64,000 bases of DNA from assembly GCF_030348825.1 (NCBI RefSeq), contig NZ_JAUCES010000005.1, positions 310,001 through 374,000 of the forward strand. Direction: 5' to 3'. Positions 1 to 9,626 of this stretch are shown here, in pieces (the first letter of the stretch is position 1; each line of letters opens with the position of its first letter). The stretch is from Fictibacillus sp. b24 (lineage in GTDB: Bacteria > Bacillota > Bacilli > Bacillales > Fictibacillaceae). The notes beneath the pieces were generated by a model, which did no database searches, had not been told where the DNA came from, and saw nothing but the letters and a program-made list of their open reading frames with translations. A program made the translations under genes and the position numbers.

Positions 1-118
1 TGACGGATCAACCGGAACGACACAATCTGTAGTTATGCGCGCAAAATCAGGAACGGTTCGATTTATCGATGGAAGACATAGTTTAAAGAAGAAGCCAGAC
101 CTTGTGATTAAACCATAA
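1..118 (+). CDS. glpX: Class II fructose-1,6-bisphosphatase, C-terminal end only
   Basis: Partial gene cut by the window start; the frame from base 2 gives 38 residues and stops at 116-118. The visible tail contains [15 protein letters not shown], which resembles the conserved C-terminal block of GlpX-type fructose-1,6-bisphosphatases (gluconeogenesis, cytoplasm). Position directly upstream of rho is the B. subtilis order glpX-rho, which supports the call. A strong intrinsic terminator follows 12 bases after the stop. Too short for certainty on its own. Confidence 0.75.
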   Translation, partial: DGSTGTTQSVVMRAKSGTVRFIDGRHSLKKKPDLVIKP

Positions 119-129
119 ATAATAAGCGA

Positions 130-155
130 GACCGGACAATGCGTCCGGTCTTTCC
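130..155 (+). terminator. Intrinsic terminator after glpX
   Basis: Perfect 8-bp stem GACCGGAC (130-137) / GTCCGGTC (143-150) with a 5-nt loop, followed by TTT. It separates glpX from the long rho leader. Confidence 0.85.
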
Positions 156-302
156 GTTACAATTACATGAATTCATTTTAAATTCGGTTGCAAAAGTTTT
201 ATATGTATTGTAAATTCACGTAGAGGGGCTTGTTTACTCGAGTTTCTGCTGCTTGATTAAAGACCGAATTTGTGGTTAAAATAAGAAGTATGATTCATTT
301 TG

Positions 303-434
303 TTATCAACATTTTCTTCATACCCACTAAACCATCTTTCAAAAGGAACTCCTTCCATTACCAAAACCTAATTTTACAAAACCAAAACCAAACCAATACA
401 AACATAAAAAAATCCCATTTATAAAACATAAATT
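303..434 (+). promoter_or_regulatory. G-depleted, C-containing rho leader (candidate rut site)
   Basis: The 350-bp gap between glpX and rho holds an extremely strand-biased stretch. From 347 to 434 there is no G on the plus strand (88 nt, 22 of them C), and 303-434 has only two G's. Unstructured C-rich, G-poor RNA is the classic Rho loading site (rut). B. subtilis rho is known to be autoregulated through its leader, so this stretch is a likely Rho autoregulation target. The role is inferred; the composition is directly visible. Confidence 0.6.
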
Positions 435-468
435 GAGTTAGTTATTAATAGAAAAGCGTGGTGTCACT

Positions 469-1755
469 ATGGGGATAGATTTAGCAACATTAGAGACAAA
501 GAAGTTAAAAGAGCTTTATGAGCTTGCCAAACAATTTAATATTCAATATTACGGTAAATTAACAAAACGTGAATTGATGTTTTCAATTTTGAAAGCACAG
601 GCAGAACTTGATGGTTATTCATTCATGGAAGGTGTATTGGAAATCATCCCGAACGAAGGATTCGGCTTTCTGCGTCCGATCAACTACTCACCGAGTTCTC
701 AAGATATCTACATATCTGCATCACAGATCCGCAGATTTGATCTAAGAAACGGAGATAAAGTTTCGGGGAAAGTTCGTCCTCCAAAAGAGAACGAGCGTTA
801 TTACGGACTTTTACAAGTTAACGCGGTAAATGGAGAAGATCCTGAAACGGCAAAAGAACGCGTGCATTTCCCTGCACTGACGGCTCTTTATCCGGAAAGA
901 AAAATGGTGATGGAAACAACGGGCAACAATATCTCAACGCGAATCATCGATATGATGGCACCTGTTGGATTTGGTCAGCGTGGTCTGATCGTCGCTCCTC
1001 CAAAAGCGGGTAAGACGAGCTTGTTAAAGGAGATCGCACACAGTGTAACGACGAACAACCCGCAAGTAGAACTGATTGTTTTGCTTATCGACGAACGTCC
1101 AGAGGAAGTAACGGATATTGAGCGCTCTGTAAAAGGAGACGTTGTAAGCTCAACGTTTGATGAAGTGCCTGAAAACCACATTAAAGTGGCAGAGCTTGTC
1201 TTAGAGCGTGCGATGCGACTCGTTGAACATAAAAAAGATGTTGTGATCTTGCTCGACAGCATTACGCGTCTAGCTCGTGCGTACAACTTAGTTATTCCAC
1301 CTAGCGGACGTACACTTTCTGGTGGTATCGACCCGGCTGCATTCCACCGTCCGAAGCGTTTCTTTGGTGCGGCGCGTAACATCGAAGAAGGCGGCAGCTT
1401 AACAATTTTAGCAACGGCTCTTGTAGATACGGGTTCTCGTATGGATGATGTTATCTACGAGGAATTCAAAGGAACAGGAAACATGGAGCTTCACTTAGAC
1501 CGCAAGCTGGCTGAGCGCCGTATTTTCCCTGCGATCGACATTCGCCGTTCTGGAACGAGAAAAGAAGAGATGCTTATTGCAAAAGATCATCTTGAAGCAC
1601 TTTGGTCGATCCGTAAGACGATGGATGACTCGTTCGATTTCGTAGATAAATTCATGAAACGCATGCGTAAAACGGAAAACAACGAAGAGTTTTTCGAGCT
1701 GTTTGAGAGTGAAAAAAAGGGCACGCCAAAAAGAGCTAAACCCGTAACAAACTAA
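469..1755 (+). CDS. rho: Transcription termination factor Rho
   Basis: Hexameric RNA helicase/ATPase that terminates transcription and suppresses antisense transcription. 428 aa, normal for Bacillus Rho (about 427). N-terminal Rho_N helical domain (about 5-45), cold-shock-like RNA-binding domain (about 52-120, with GFGFLRP), then the RecA-like ATPase with Walker [11 protein letters not shown] near 178-186, Walker B VVILLDS and the Q-loop/R-loop region SGGIDPAAF. The ATG start at 469 has only a weak GTGGTG ribosome site, plausible for a tightly autoregulated gene. It lies behind the G-free leader and ahead of rpmE, as in B. subtilis. Confidence 0.97.
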   Translation: MGIDLATLETKKLKELYELAKQFNIQYYGKLTKRELMFSILKAQAELDGYSFMEGVLEIIPNEGFGFLRPINYSPSSQDIYISASQIRRFDLRNGDKVSGKVRPPKENERYYGLLQVNAVNGEDPETAKERVHFPALTALYPERKMVMETTGNNISTRIIDMMAPVGFGQRGLIVAPPKAGKTSLLKEIAHSVTTNNPQVELIVLLIDERPEEVTDIERSVKGDVVSSTFDEVPENHIKVAELVLERAMRLVEHKKDVVILLDSITRLARAYNLVIPPSGRTLSGGIDPAAFHRPKRFFGAARNIEEGGSLTILATALVDTGSRMDDVIYEEFKGTGNMELHLDRKLAERRIFPAIDIRRSGTRKEEMLIAKDHLEALWSIRKTMDDSFDFVDKFMKRMRKTENNEEFFELFESEKKGTPKRAKPVTN

Positions 1756-1859
1756 CGAAAAAGTATGGTTGCAAATGGGTTTTGTCCCTGTTATACTATT
1801 TTTATGTGTTTATAACTCTGTCTCCGCATAGGAAACAGGGCAGAAGGAGTGGAATTAGA

Positions 1860-2105
1860 ATGAAACAAGGAATTCATCCGAATTATAAAAAGGTTATCTT
1901 TGTTGACGCTCAAAGCGGATTTAGCTTCCTTTCAGGTTCAACTTTGTCTTCAAGCGAGACAATGAAATGGGAAGACGGTAACGAATATCCAGTAATCAAA
2001 GTGGATGTAAGTTCTGACACTCACCCGTTCTACACAGGACGTCAGAAGTTCTCTGATGTTGGTGGACGTGTTGACCGCTTTAAGAAGAAATACAACCTTA
2101 AGTAA
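1860..2105 (+). CDS. rpmE2: 50S ribosomal protein L31, type B (zinc-free form)
   Basis: 81-aa ribosomal protein of the large subunit. Start ATG 1860 is chosen because AGAAGGAG (1842-1849) sits at ideal spacing and the protein then begins [12 protein letters not shown], as in L31. It ends with the family signature [10 protein letters not shown] and [11 protein letters not shown]. It has no cysteines, so the CxxC zinc site of type A L31 is missing; the length of about 80 aa also fits type B. In B. subtilis the rho-tdk slot carries the zinc-binding type A gene, so here the zinc-independent paralogue occupies that position. Confidence 0.93.
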   Translation: MKQGIHPNYKKVIFVDAQSGFSFLSGSTLSSSETMKWEDGNEYPVIKVDVSSDTHPFYTGRQKFSDVGGRVDRFKKKYNLK

Positions 2106-2117
2106 TTTGTTGCAAGT

Positions 2118-2155
2118 AAAAGGGCAGGAGTCTTTCTTGCCCTTTTTTCTTTTAT
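2118..2155 (+). terminator. Intrinsic terminator after rpmE2
   Basis: Stem AAAAGGGCA (2118-2126) pairs with TGCCCTTTT (2138-2146), then a T/C-rich tail. A second smaller hairpin, ACTCGGT (2174-2180) / ACCGGGT (2195-2201) with TTTTTT, follows and may act as a back-up. Confidence 0.85.
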
Positions 2156-2317
2156 ATAAACAAACATTTTCAGACTCGGTAACTGTATTGATGGACCGGG
2201 TTTTTTATACGCCTTAAAAGGAGTAAAGCACTCCTATACCGAACGTGTAAGTATGAGAAATCAGAAGCAAAATCGTACATACTAAGGGAAAGATTGTTGC
2301 GAAAGGGGGAGCAGGCC

Positions 2318-2944
2318 ATGTATGTGATGAAACAAAATGGCTGGATCGAATTGATTTGCGGCAGCATGTTCTCTGGAAAGTCAGAAGAACTCATTCGCCG
2401 TGTAAGAAGGGCAACGTATGCCAAACAAACAGTACAGGTGTTTAAGCCGCTGATCGATAACCGCTACAGCGAGGAGTCGGTTGTGTCTCATAACGGAACA
2501 GCTGTAATGGCTGAGCCTGTTGGACGATCTGTTGAGATCTTAAAAAATGTTTTACCGGAAACAGAAGTCGTTGCGATCGATGAAGTACAATTCTTCGATG
2601 AAGATATCATTCCGGTTGCTCAAGAGCTTGCGGATCAAGGACTGCGCGTCATCGTTGCAGGTCTTGACCAAGACTTTAAAGGCGAACCATTTGGACCTGT
2701 TCCAAAAATGATGGCACTTGCTGAACACGTGACTAAGCTTCAGGCGATCTGCATGGTTTGCGGCTCTCCTGCCAGCCGTACACAGCGTTTGATCGACGGC
2801 AGACCAGCTTCTTACGATGATCCCGTGATCTTGGTAGGCGCATCCGAGTCATACGAACCGCGCTGCCGGCATTGTCACGAAGTACCAGGAAAGAAAAGAA
2901 ACCTCCTTTCAGGCGCAGAGGGCTTAGAAGGACGTTTGAAATAA
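2318..2944 (+). CDS. tdk: Thymidine kinase
   Basis: Phosphorylates thymidine to dTMP in pyrimidine salvage (type II thymidine kinase, cytoplasmic). ATG 2318 is chosen over an in-frame TTG at 2294 because AAGGGGGA (2303-2310) is spaced correctly for it; 208 aa results. Walker A GSMFSGKS at 15-22, lid and DEVQFFD Walker B motif, and a C-terminal zinc site formed by CMVC and CRHC pairs. The C-terminus is about 13 aa longer than B. subtilis Tdk. Located between rpmE2 and a lipoprotein gene; own terminator downstream. Confidence 0.96.
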   Translation: MYVMKQNGWIELICGSMFSGKSEELIRRVRRATYAKQTVQVFKPLIDNRYSEESVVSHNGTAVMAEPVGRSVEILKNVLPETEVVAIDEVQFFDEDIIPVAQELADQGLRVIVAGLDQDFKGEPFGPVPKMMALAEHVTKLQAICMVCGSPASRTQRLIDGRPASYDDPVILVGASESYEPRCRHCHEVPGKKRNLLSGAEGLEGRLK

Positions 2945-2964
2945 ATTGTATGTTGTTTGATGTG

Positions 2965-2996
2965 GTCCGGGAGCTTTGTGCTTCCGGGCTTTTTTG
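2965..2996 (+). terminator. Intrinsic terminator after tdk
   Basis: CCGGGAGC (2967-2974) pairs with GCTTCCGG (2980-2987) around a 5-nt loop; the run TTTTTT follows at 2990-2995. It directly precedes a 21-bp phased array. Confidence 0.85.
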
Positions 2997-3017
2997 TGAG
3001 GTATGTTATCAGTTGTC

Positions 3018-3200
3018 GATTTTTTTTTATTTTGTAAACTCGCGGATAAATTGTAATAATTCGCGGGATTATGGCAAAAACTCGCTGGAATAATACGAAA
3101 TCTCGCGGGATTATCTCATATATTTCATGAATTAATTTAAGAACAGTCCTTTTACTTCAAAAAACGTCCAGTTTCGCCTCGCTAAACTGCTCACTATGCA
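3018..3200 (+). repeat. 21-bp phased array, family A (composite element)
   Basis: Four cores TCGCGG/TCGCTGG begin at 3040, 3061, 3082 and 3103, exactly 21 bp apart, in AT-rich spacers. A TGTCGA-like left end lies near 3015-3020 and a right-hand CAGTTT...AAACTG inverted repeat lies within 3168-3195. The same layout recurs near 42.2 and 47.8 kb and inverted near 19.5 kb. It fills the tdk-lipoprotein gap; no coding sequence is supported here. Confidence 0.75.
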
Positions 3201-3251
3201 ACATAAACACGTCCCGATCAGGAAATCCTAACGATATGGGAGGTGTTTATA

Positions 3252-3722
3252 GTGAAAAAGGCAATTATTGCTCCAGTTTTAGCGCTGCTTGTTACCACAG
3301 CGTGTTCTCCTATGCAGTCGTATAAAGAAGAAGGCGCAAAAACAGAACCGGCAGCTCACGAAAATAAACGGGATGTACGCGATAACCTGTTTGGCCATGG
3401 AATTATAAATTACCACCTGACAAAAAATGAGCCGCGTAACAGTTATAGTTTTGACACGAACATGAACCCGAGTGATTATCGGACAATGAACTCTACACGA
3501 TTTGATTTGTCTGATGACCAGGATATGATTCGTCAAGCTGTTATTGACGCGTCTGGTATTAACCCGCAGATGGTCACCATTAACGGGAATTATGCGCACA
3601 TCCATATTAATGTGCCGCATGATATGTCAAAAAAGGAACGTGCTGCAACACATCGAAAAATCATGAATGCCGTTGAACGTGCAGTTCCTCGATATAATTT
3701 CTCACTAAAAATTGATGACTAG
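3252..3722 (+). CDS. Lipoprotein, YhcN/YlaJ-like (sporulation type, tentative)
   Basis: 156-aa secreted lipoprotein of uncertain role. GTG 3252 is chosen because GGGAGGTG (3238-3245) is at good spacing; the protein then begins with a typical signal peptide and a lipobox-like VTTAC-S (cysteine about residue 18). The -3 Thr is unusual for a lipobox. The C-terminal part (about 90-150) resembles the YhcN/YlaJ sporulation lipoprotein domain in layout. That family assignment is from general resemblance, not a recognised catalytic motif. Convergent with the next gene, sharing a terminator. Confidence 0.6.
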   Translation: MKKAIIAPVLALLVTTACSPMQSYKEEGAKTEPAAHENKRDVRDNLFGHGIINYHLTKNEPRNSYSFDTNMNPSDYRTMNSTRFDLSDDQDMIRQAVIDASGINPQMVTINGNYAHIHINVPHDMSKKERAATHRKIMNAVERAVPRYNFSLKIDD

Positions 3723-3723
3723 C

Positions 3724-3774
3724 GGGAAATAAAATGGGAAATGGGGTCAGACCCCATTTCCCATTTTATTTCCC
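3724..3774. terminator. Bidirectional terminator, perfect 25-bp inverted repeat
   Basis: Arms 3724-3748 and 3750-3774 are perfectly complementary around a single central base. It lies between convergent genes, and its right arm contains the last codons and stop of the minus-strand reductase gene. The centre is GGGGTCAGACCCC, a motif that recurs at 10.5 kb. Confidence 0.85.
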
Positions 3775-5100
3775 AAGTCTTCTAGCTGCTTGCTGGATTG
3801 GATCCCATGAACCGTTATAAGGCGGTGCGTAGGATAGATCCAGATCTGCTAATTCCTCAACGTCCATTTCATGATAAAGAGCTGTCGCTAATACATCGAT
3901 TCGTTTATCAACGCCTTCTGCTCCAATAATTTGGCCACCTAAGAGCTTCTTTGTTTCTTTATGATACGTTAATTTCACTTCTAATTTTTTCGGATCAGGA
4001 TAATATCCAGCATGACTTTTTGTTGTAATTTTAATCTCATCAAACGGAATGTTAAGTTTTTCTGCTTCTTTGTTCGATAATCCCGTTTTTCCGAGTGTTA
4101 AATCCATAAATTGAATAATGGAGGAGCCTACAATTCCTTTAAATTGCTTTTCCACGCCAGCCATATTCAGTCCTGCGATCCTGCCTTGTTTATTAGCGGT
4201 AGTTCCGAGCGGAATATGGTCATTGAGTTTTTTTACACGGTGATAATGGGTCGCGCAATCGCCAGCGGCATAAACGCCATCCACATTCGTCTCCATACGC
4301 TCATTTACAACGATAACACCTTGTTCGTTTAACTCCACATTTGTAGTTTTCAAAAAGTCAGTGTTGGGTGTCACTCCAACCGAAACGATCACGAGGTCTG
4401 TTGGATAATCTTTTTTAGCGGTTTTAACAAACTGAACATGATCATCACCTTTAAAGCCTAGCACTTCTTCCTCTAAACAAAGCTCGATCCCATGTTTTTC
4501 TGCTTCTTCGTGAATGAATGGAGCGAAATCTTCATCAAAGATGCTGCCAAGCTGATTGCTGCGCTGGATGATACGTACACTTTTACCGAGTTTAAGCACG
4601 TTTTCAGCCATTTCGAGGCCGATGTAGCCGCCGCCAATAATCGTTACGTTCTGCACACCTTTCAGTCCAGCCATCAGTTCCTCAGCGTCAGGAATCGTTT
4701 TAAGAGGATAGATGCCTTTTAGATGAACCCCTGTCCATTGTTTCGGGATGATCGGCCGCACACCTGTGGCTACCAAAAGCTTATCGTATGTCACTTCGAA
4801 CGGTTTCCCTGTTTTCGTATGTATGCCAGAGACCGTGTTGGATTTCGTGTCTACCGCATTTACTTCGTGAAAAGTACGTGCGTCCATTCCGTATTTTTCG
4901 CGAAAGGTTTCAATACTGCGAGCGATGAGTTTTTCTGTAGAATTGATGAGCCCGCCTACGACATACGGAAGTCCGCATTGTCCATAAGAATAGATGCCGC
5001 CTTTTTCAAGAACGGTTATTTCAGCGTCCTCTGTGTTCCTGACAATCTGCATCGCGGCACTCATGCCAGCTGCGTCTCCTCCAATAATGCAATATTTCAT
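3766..5100 (-). CDS. cdr: CoA-disulfide reductase-like FAD/NAD(P) oxidoreductase
   Basis: 444-aa pyridine nucleotide-disulfide oxidoreductase with the single-cysteine active site of the CoA-disulfide reductase/NADH oxidase branch: FAD-binding GGDAAGMSA near 7-15, then Cys42 in YGQCGLPY. A second Rossmann motif [12 protein letters not shown] binds NAD(P)H, and the GVYAAGDCA block closes the FAD site. Likely keeps coenzyme A or a related low-molecular-weight thiol reduced in the cytoplasm. The strong GTAAGGAG ribosome site supports the start at 5100. Substrate (CoA disulfide, persulfide, O2) cannot be decided from sequence. Confidence 0.85.
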   Translation of the reverse strand: MKYCIIGGDAAGMSAAMQIVRNTEDAEITVLEKGGIYSYGQCGLPYVVGGLINSTEKLIARSIETFREKYGMDARTFHEVNAVDTKSNTVSGIHTKTGKPFEVTYDKLLVATGVRPIIPKQWTGVHLKGIYPLKTIPDAEELMAGLKGVQNVTIIGGGYIGLEMAENVLKLGKSVRIIQRSNQLGSIFDEDFAPFIHEEAEKHGIELCLEEEVLGFKGDDHVQFVKTAKKDYPTDLVIVSVGVTPNTDFLKTTNVELNEQGVIVVNERMETNVDGVYAAGDCATHYHRVKKLNDHIPLGTTANKQGRIAGLNMAGVEKQFKGIVGSSIIQFMDLTLGKTGLSNKEAEKLNIPFDEIKITTKSHAGYYPDPKKLEVKLTYHKETKKLLGGQIIGAEGVDKRIDVLATALYHEMDVEELADLDLSYAPPYNGSWDPIQQAARRLGK

Positions 5101-5253
5101 CTGATCAGCTCCTTACATCTCTCTAACAATATAGTATTCCCATTGTCGTTAAAAAAGTAACTTTACATGTATGATGACACAACTCTCTCGTTTTTGACCA
5201 ACAAGAAGTACGGAGTTAAAACGAATTATGATAGTAGAAAGAGGTGGTGGACT

Positions 5254-5580
5254 GTGCTAGAAATTAAATCTAACGGAGCGGACTGGAATGCACCGGTTCA
5301 ACCGATTCATACATTGTTAAAAAAGTTGGAACAAAAACCATTAGACCCTGTTTATGAAGGCATGGGGAATTTTATTATTAAATATAAACATGAGCATCAG
5401 ACAGATAATCCGCGTTATGTCGGATGTACGCACTTTCTCGGTCATTTTGCGACCATTCCATATGTGTTTAATCTGATTACGAATGAAAAAGTAGTCATAG
5501 AAGAGTTAACGAAAGCGATTCGAATGAACCAGGAGCGTATCGATTACGAGCAATTGCGCCGAAATATATTTTCCTATTAA
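5254..5580 (+). CDS. Conserved-looking hypothetical protein, 108 aa
   Basis: Not recognised. GTG 5254 is chosen because AGAGGTGG (5240-5247) lies just upstream; an upstream in-frame ATG at 5167 has no ribosome site. Soluble, no signal peptide or membrane segment; rich in aromatic residues in the middle (GCTHFLGHFATIPYVF) and charged at the C-terminus. Lies 40 bp ahead of the MOSC gene with no terminator between them, so the two may be cotranscribed. Confidence 0.7.
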   Translation: MLEIKSNGADWNAPVQPIHTLLKKLEQKPLDPVYEGMGNFIIKYKHEHQTDNPRYVGCTHFLGHFATIPYVFNLITNEKVVIEELTKAIRMNQERIDYEQLRRNIFSY

Positions 5581-5622
5581 TTTCCTTTTGTCCTGTGCTA
5601 TGCTTTTAGTGAGGTGATGGGA

Positions 5623-6264
5623 ATGAAGGGAAAAGTAGCTTCCTTAAACATCAAGCTTCCGGAAGAAGTAGCAACGTCTAACAAGACTTTTTTTACAGCT
5701 TATAATAAAATTCCGCAGCAGCAGCCGGTCTTTTTACATAAAACGCATTTTGAGGGAGACGGTGTTGGAGATAAGGTCCATCATGGCGGACTGGATCAAG
5801 CGGTTTGTGTGTATCCTTTTGAACATTATGAAAAGTGGAATGCTGAGCTGAAGCTGGATAGTCCGCTTAAGATACCAGCATTCGGAGAAAATATTACACC
5901 TATAGGGTTTACAGAAGATGCTGTGTGTATTGGAGACGTTTTTCAGATGGGGGAAGCGGTCGTTCAAATCACACAGCCTCGCCAGCCTTGTAACACATTA
6001 GCTTCTATATTGTGCCGCCCTGATATGATTAAAAAAGTTGTAGATACAGGCCGTACCGGATATTATCTTCGTGTTCTGCAAGAAGGAATGGTGGCAGTAG
6101 GTGATGAGATGGTGAGAATCGAAAAACACTCAGCTGGCATTTCTGTTACAGAAACCAATCAGATCAAGTATGGATTTGAAAAAGATCCCGAAAAAATTCA
6201 GCGTTTAATTGAAGTGAAGGAATTGGCTGAATCGATGAGAGACTCTTTATTAAAAAGAACTTAA
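5623..6264 (+). CDS. MOSC domain protein (YiiM/YflK-like)
   Basis: 213 aa. The MOSC fold (molybdenum cofactor sulfurase C-terminal) is recognisable from GDGVGDKVHHGGLDQAVC, the block PAFGENITP, and the conserved cysteine in QPRQPCNTL. Stand-alone MOSC proteins of the YiiM type take part in molybdenum cofactor-linked reduction of N-hydroxylated compounds in other bacteria; the exact substrate is unknown. ATG 5623 fits GAGGTG (5611-5616). An intrinsic terminator follows. Confidence 0.88.
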   Translation: MKGKVASLNIKLPEEVATSNKTFFTAYNKIPQQQPVFLHKTHFEGDGVGDKVHHGGLDQAVCVYPFEHYEKWNAELKLDSPLKIPAFGENITPIGFTEDAVCIGDVFQMGEAVVQITQPRQPCNTLASILCRPDMIKKVVDTGRTGYYLRVLQEGMVAVGDEMVRIEKHSAGISVTETNQIKYGFEKDPEKIQRLIEVKELAESMRDSLLKRT

Positions 6265-6290
6265 AACTTTTATTATAACACCTTTCTAAA

Positions 6291-6325
6291 AAGGAATCAT
6301 TTGGGAAAATGGTTCTTTCTTTAGG
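6291..6325 (+). terminator. Intrinsic terminator after MOSC gene
   Basis: AAGGAATCATTT (6291-6302) pairs with AAATGGTTCTTT (6307-6318), allowing two G-T pairs, around GGGA. The T-tract is short. Confidence 0.65.
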
Positions 6326-6496
6326 TTGTTTATTCCACTGTTAAGAACACGTTTTTCCCAATTTTTGAAAACAACAATCATGATACAATATTTAAGTAAT
6401 AGTCGAACAATTCAGAATTATACATAACGGGCCCGGGACCTGACCACCAAGAGCACATGGTTTGATTGTTATAAAATCATGATTGGGGGAAAAGAA

Positions 6497-7639
6497 ATGA
6501 AAAAAACTGTATTACGCACGTTTAGTGCAATGCTCAGTTTGTTGTTTGTCCTATCCTTATTGGTAGGTAATCTCCATTTCTCTGCATCTGCTGCAACGGT
6601 TGATAAAGGACCGAAAAACTTCCTCGTTGGTTTTAAATCAGATATTCAAACAGCTCAAGTAAATGATGTTAAAAAAATGGGTGGGCAAGTTAAGCATCAG
6701 TTCAAGTTTATGGATACGATGCTTGTTTCAATGCCTGAAGCGGCAGCAGAAGCACTTAAAAAGAACCCGAATGTTTCTTATGTAGAAGAAGACAGCATCG
6801 CGTATAAAACAGCTCAATCTACCCCATGGGGAATTACACATATTAAAGCAAATCAAGTTCATGCGACTGGAAACACAGGATCAGGTGTTAAAGTAGCGAT
6901 TTTAGATACGGGAATTGATGCAAGTCATGAAGACTTAAACGTGCGTGGCGGTGCGAGCTTTGTACCAAGTGAGCCAAATGCGCTGGTTGATGGTGATGGC
7001 CACGGAACACACGTTGCAGGTACAGTAGCAGCACTTAATAACACGACAGGTGTTCTTGGTGTAGCTTATTCAGCTGACCTTTATGCGGTAAAAGTTTTAG
7101 ACAGTACTGGAAGCGGAACATACAGCGGCATCATTCAAGGAATTGAATGGGCTGTTGCTAACAATATGGATGTCATCAACATGAGCTTAGGTGGGAGCTC
7201 TGGATCAACGGCGCTTCAGCAAGCTTGTGATAATGCATATAACTCTGGTGTGCTAGTAGTTGCGGCTGCAGGAAACTCAGGAACAAAAGGGAAGAGAAAC
7301 ACGATTGGTTATCCTGCAAAATATGCTTCTGTAATGGCAGTTGGAGCGGTTGACGCTAACAATGCGCGCGCTTCATTTTCGAGTGTTGGTACCGAGCTTG
7401 AGGTGATGGCACCGGGTGTTAGTATTTTAAGTTCTGTGCCAGGCAACAAGTATGCGAGCTACAACGGAACGTCAATGGCTTCTCCGCACGTAGCAGGAGC
7501 AGCAGCGCTTATTATGGCTGGAAACCCAGGACTTTCAAACGTTCAAGTTCGCCAAAAGCTCGTTAACACAGCAAAACCGCTTGGTGATGCATTCTATTAC
7601 GGTAAAGGCGTAATTGATGTTTACGCAGCTACTAGATAA
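6497..7639 (+). CDS. Secreted subtilisin-family serine protease (S8A)
   Basis: 380-aa preproprotease exported to the medium. ATG 6497 follows GGGGGAAA. Signal peptide about 1-33, I9 inhibitor propeptide about 40-105 with conserved NFLVGFK and YVEED, mature enzyme from residue 106. Catalytic triad Asp137 (VAILDTGID), His169 (GHGTHVAG) and Ser326 (GTSMASPH). The spacing matches D32/H64/S221 of classical subtilisin exactly, and the predicted mature part is 275 aa, the same as subtilisin. It is therefore AprE-like, but orthology to a named protease is not proven. Stands alone with its own terminator. Confidence 0.96.
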   Translation: MKKTVLRTFSAMLSLLFVLSLLVGNLHFSASAATVDKGPKNFLVGFKSDIQTAQVNDVKKMGGQVKHQFKFMDTMLVSMPEAAAEALKKNPNVSYVEEDSIAYKTAQSTPWGITHIKANQVHATGNTGSGVKVAILDTGIDASHEDLNVRGGASFVPSEPNALVDGDGHGTHVAGTVAALNNTTGVLGVAYSADLYAVKVLDSTGSGTYSGIIQGIEWAVANNMDVINMSLGGSSGSTALQQACDNAYNSGVLVVAAAGNSGTKGKRNTIGYPAKYASVMAVGAVDANNARASFSSVGTELEVMAPGVSILSSVPGNKYASYNGTSMASPHVAGAAALIMAGNPGLSNVQVRQKLVNTAKPLGDAFYYGKGVIDVYAATR

Positions 7640-7649
7640 CTAAAAAAAT

Positions 7650-7686
7650 GCAAAAAAGAGGTTCCTTTACAGAGCCTCTTTTTTGC
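7650..7686. terminator. Bidirectional terminator
   Basis: Perfect 12-bp stem GCAAAAAAGAGG (7650-7661) / CCTCTTTTTTGC (7675-7686). It gives T-runs on both strands and sits between the protease gene and the convergent gene ending at 7698. Confidence 0.9.
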
Positions 7687-7697
7687 TTGTAGTTTTT

Positions 7698-7985
7698 TCA
7701 TCTTGCTTCCGAATATCTTACCTTCACGTCCAAGTCATCACAAAATACTTTGAATTGATAGTAGTCAAAATAAAGCTGGTCTTCCTCTTTTTGATTCCAG
7801 CTGAAGATGGTTGATCCAAACACATAGTCTTTCTTTCTGAAAGCCCGTATGGAGGGGGTATGTTGAACAACTTCAATCATTCCTTTCTCCATACCTGTTT
7901 CAAGCTGAAGGATGACCCAAGGTAAGTCCTCTGGGTGTACTTTCCTTTTTTCTCCGTTCCTTACGATTCGAATCGTTTTAGACAT
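7698..7985 (-). CDS. Hypothetical protein, 95 aa
   Basis: Not recognised. Soluble protein, basic N-terminus (SKTIRIVRNGEKRKVHPED) and aromatic-rich C-terminal half. No signal peptide or membrane helix. Start ATG 7985 with a weak GGGGACC ribosome site. Divergent from the HxlR-family regulator at 8113, so it could be a target of that regulator; this is inference from layout only. Confidence 0.65.
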   Translation of the reverse strand: MSKTIRIVRNGEKRKVHPEDLPWVILQLETGMEKGMIEVVQHTPSIRAFRKKDYVFGSTIFSWNQKEEDQLYFDYYQFKVFCDDLDVKVRYSEAR

Positions 7986-8063
7986 CGGCAGGTCCCCAAT
8001 ATTTTTATAGTCATTTCGTATCGTAGTTATTATAATGATAGTTAGTATCCATACGCAAGAAGG

Positions 8064-8075
8064 TACATTAATGTA
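8064..8075. promoter_or_regulatory. Palindrome upstream of HxlR gene (candidate operator)
   Basis: Perfect 12-bp palindrome TACATTAATGTA, 38 bp upstream of the regulator start, downstream of a possible -10 TATAAT (8031-8036) with a poor -35. MarR/DUF24-type regulators usually bind such short palindromes near their own promoters. Confidence 0.4.
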
Positions 8076-8112
8076 ACTAAGGCAACGAAATGAAACTAAG
8101 GGGTGTTTTCGA

Positions 8113-8442
8113 TTGAGAAAAGAATATTCTCATCCAATTGAAGTGACGATGGATGTGGTATGCGGAAAATGGAAAGGTATCATCTTATGCCATTTACAGC
8201 AAAACGATGTTTTACGATTTGGTGAAATTAAAAAATTGCTTCCAAAAGTGTCACAAAAAACACTAACGCTTCAACTAAGAGAATTAGAAGCTGATGGATT
8301 GATCAATCGTGAAGTATACCCAGAAGTGCCTCCGAAAGTAGAGTATTCGTTAACGGAATACGGAAAAAATTTAGAAGTCACATTAAACCACATGAGTGAA
8401 TGGGGAAGAAGTCATGTTGAAAAAGTGGAATTAAACAGGTAG
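8113..8442 (+). CDS. HxlR-family (DUF24/MarR-type) transcriptional regulator
   Basis: 109-aa winged-helix regulator with the family's opening GKWKGIILCHL and the recognition helix region SQKTLTLQLRELEADGLI, wing EYSLTEYGK. Cys17, just before GKW, is the position used as a redox switch in HypR, YodB and CatR, so sensing of electrophiles, quinones or hypochlorite is plausible but not shown. TTG 8113 is preceded by AAGGGGTG. Divergent from a hypothetical gene; target genes unknown. Confidence 0.9.
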   Translation: MRKEYSHPIEVTMDVVCGKWKGIILCHLQQNDVLRFGEIKKLLPKVSQKTLTLQLRELEADGLINREVYPEVPPKVEYSLTEYGKNLEVTLNHMSEWGRSHVEKVELNR

Positions 8443-8486
8443 AAAATAGTTACAATGATTATGCGGGCATTATTACCTGAAAAAGA

Positions 8487-8515
8487 TTGAGAGTTTAGCT
8501 GATAACGACTATAAT
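8487..8515 (+). promoter_or_regulatory. Sigma-A-type promoter of prfA
   Basis: TTGAGA (8487-8492), 17-bp spacer, TATAAT (8510-8515); the start codon of prfA is 36 bp further on. Confidence 0.7.
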
Positions 8516-8551
8516 TATACTGTTATGCATATAAAACAGAGGTGAAAAACC

Positions 8552-9625
<1,074 letters not shown>

Positions 9626-9626
9626 A

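Noticed and set aside
975-1382. Minus-strand open frame inside rho
   Set aside because: Antisense shadow of a highly conserved coding region with no start signals.
3018-3110. CRISPR array
   Set aside because: Units are 21 bp with 6-10-bp cores and AT-rich spacers; CRISPR repeats are 24-40 bp with similar-sized unique spacers, and no cas gene is present.
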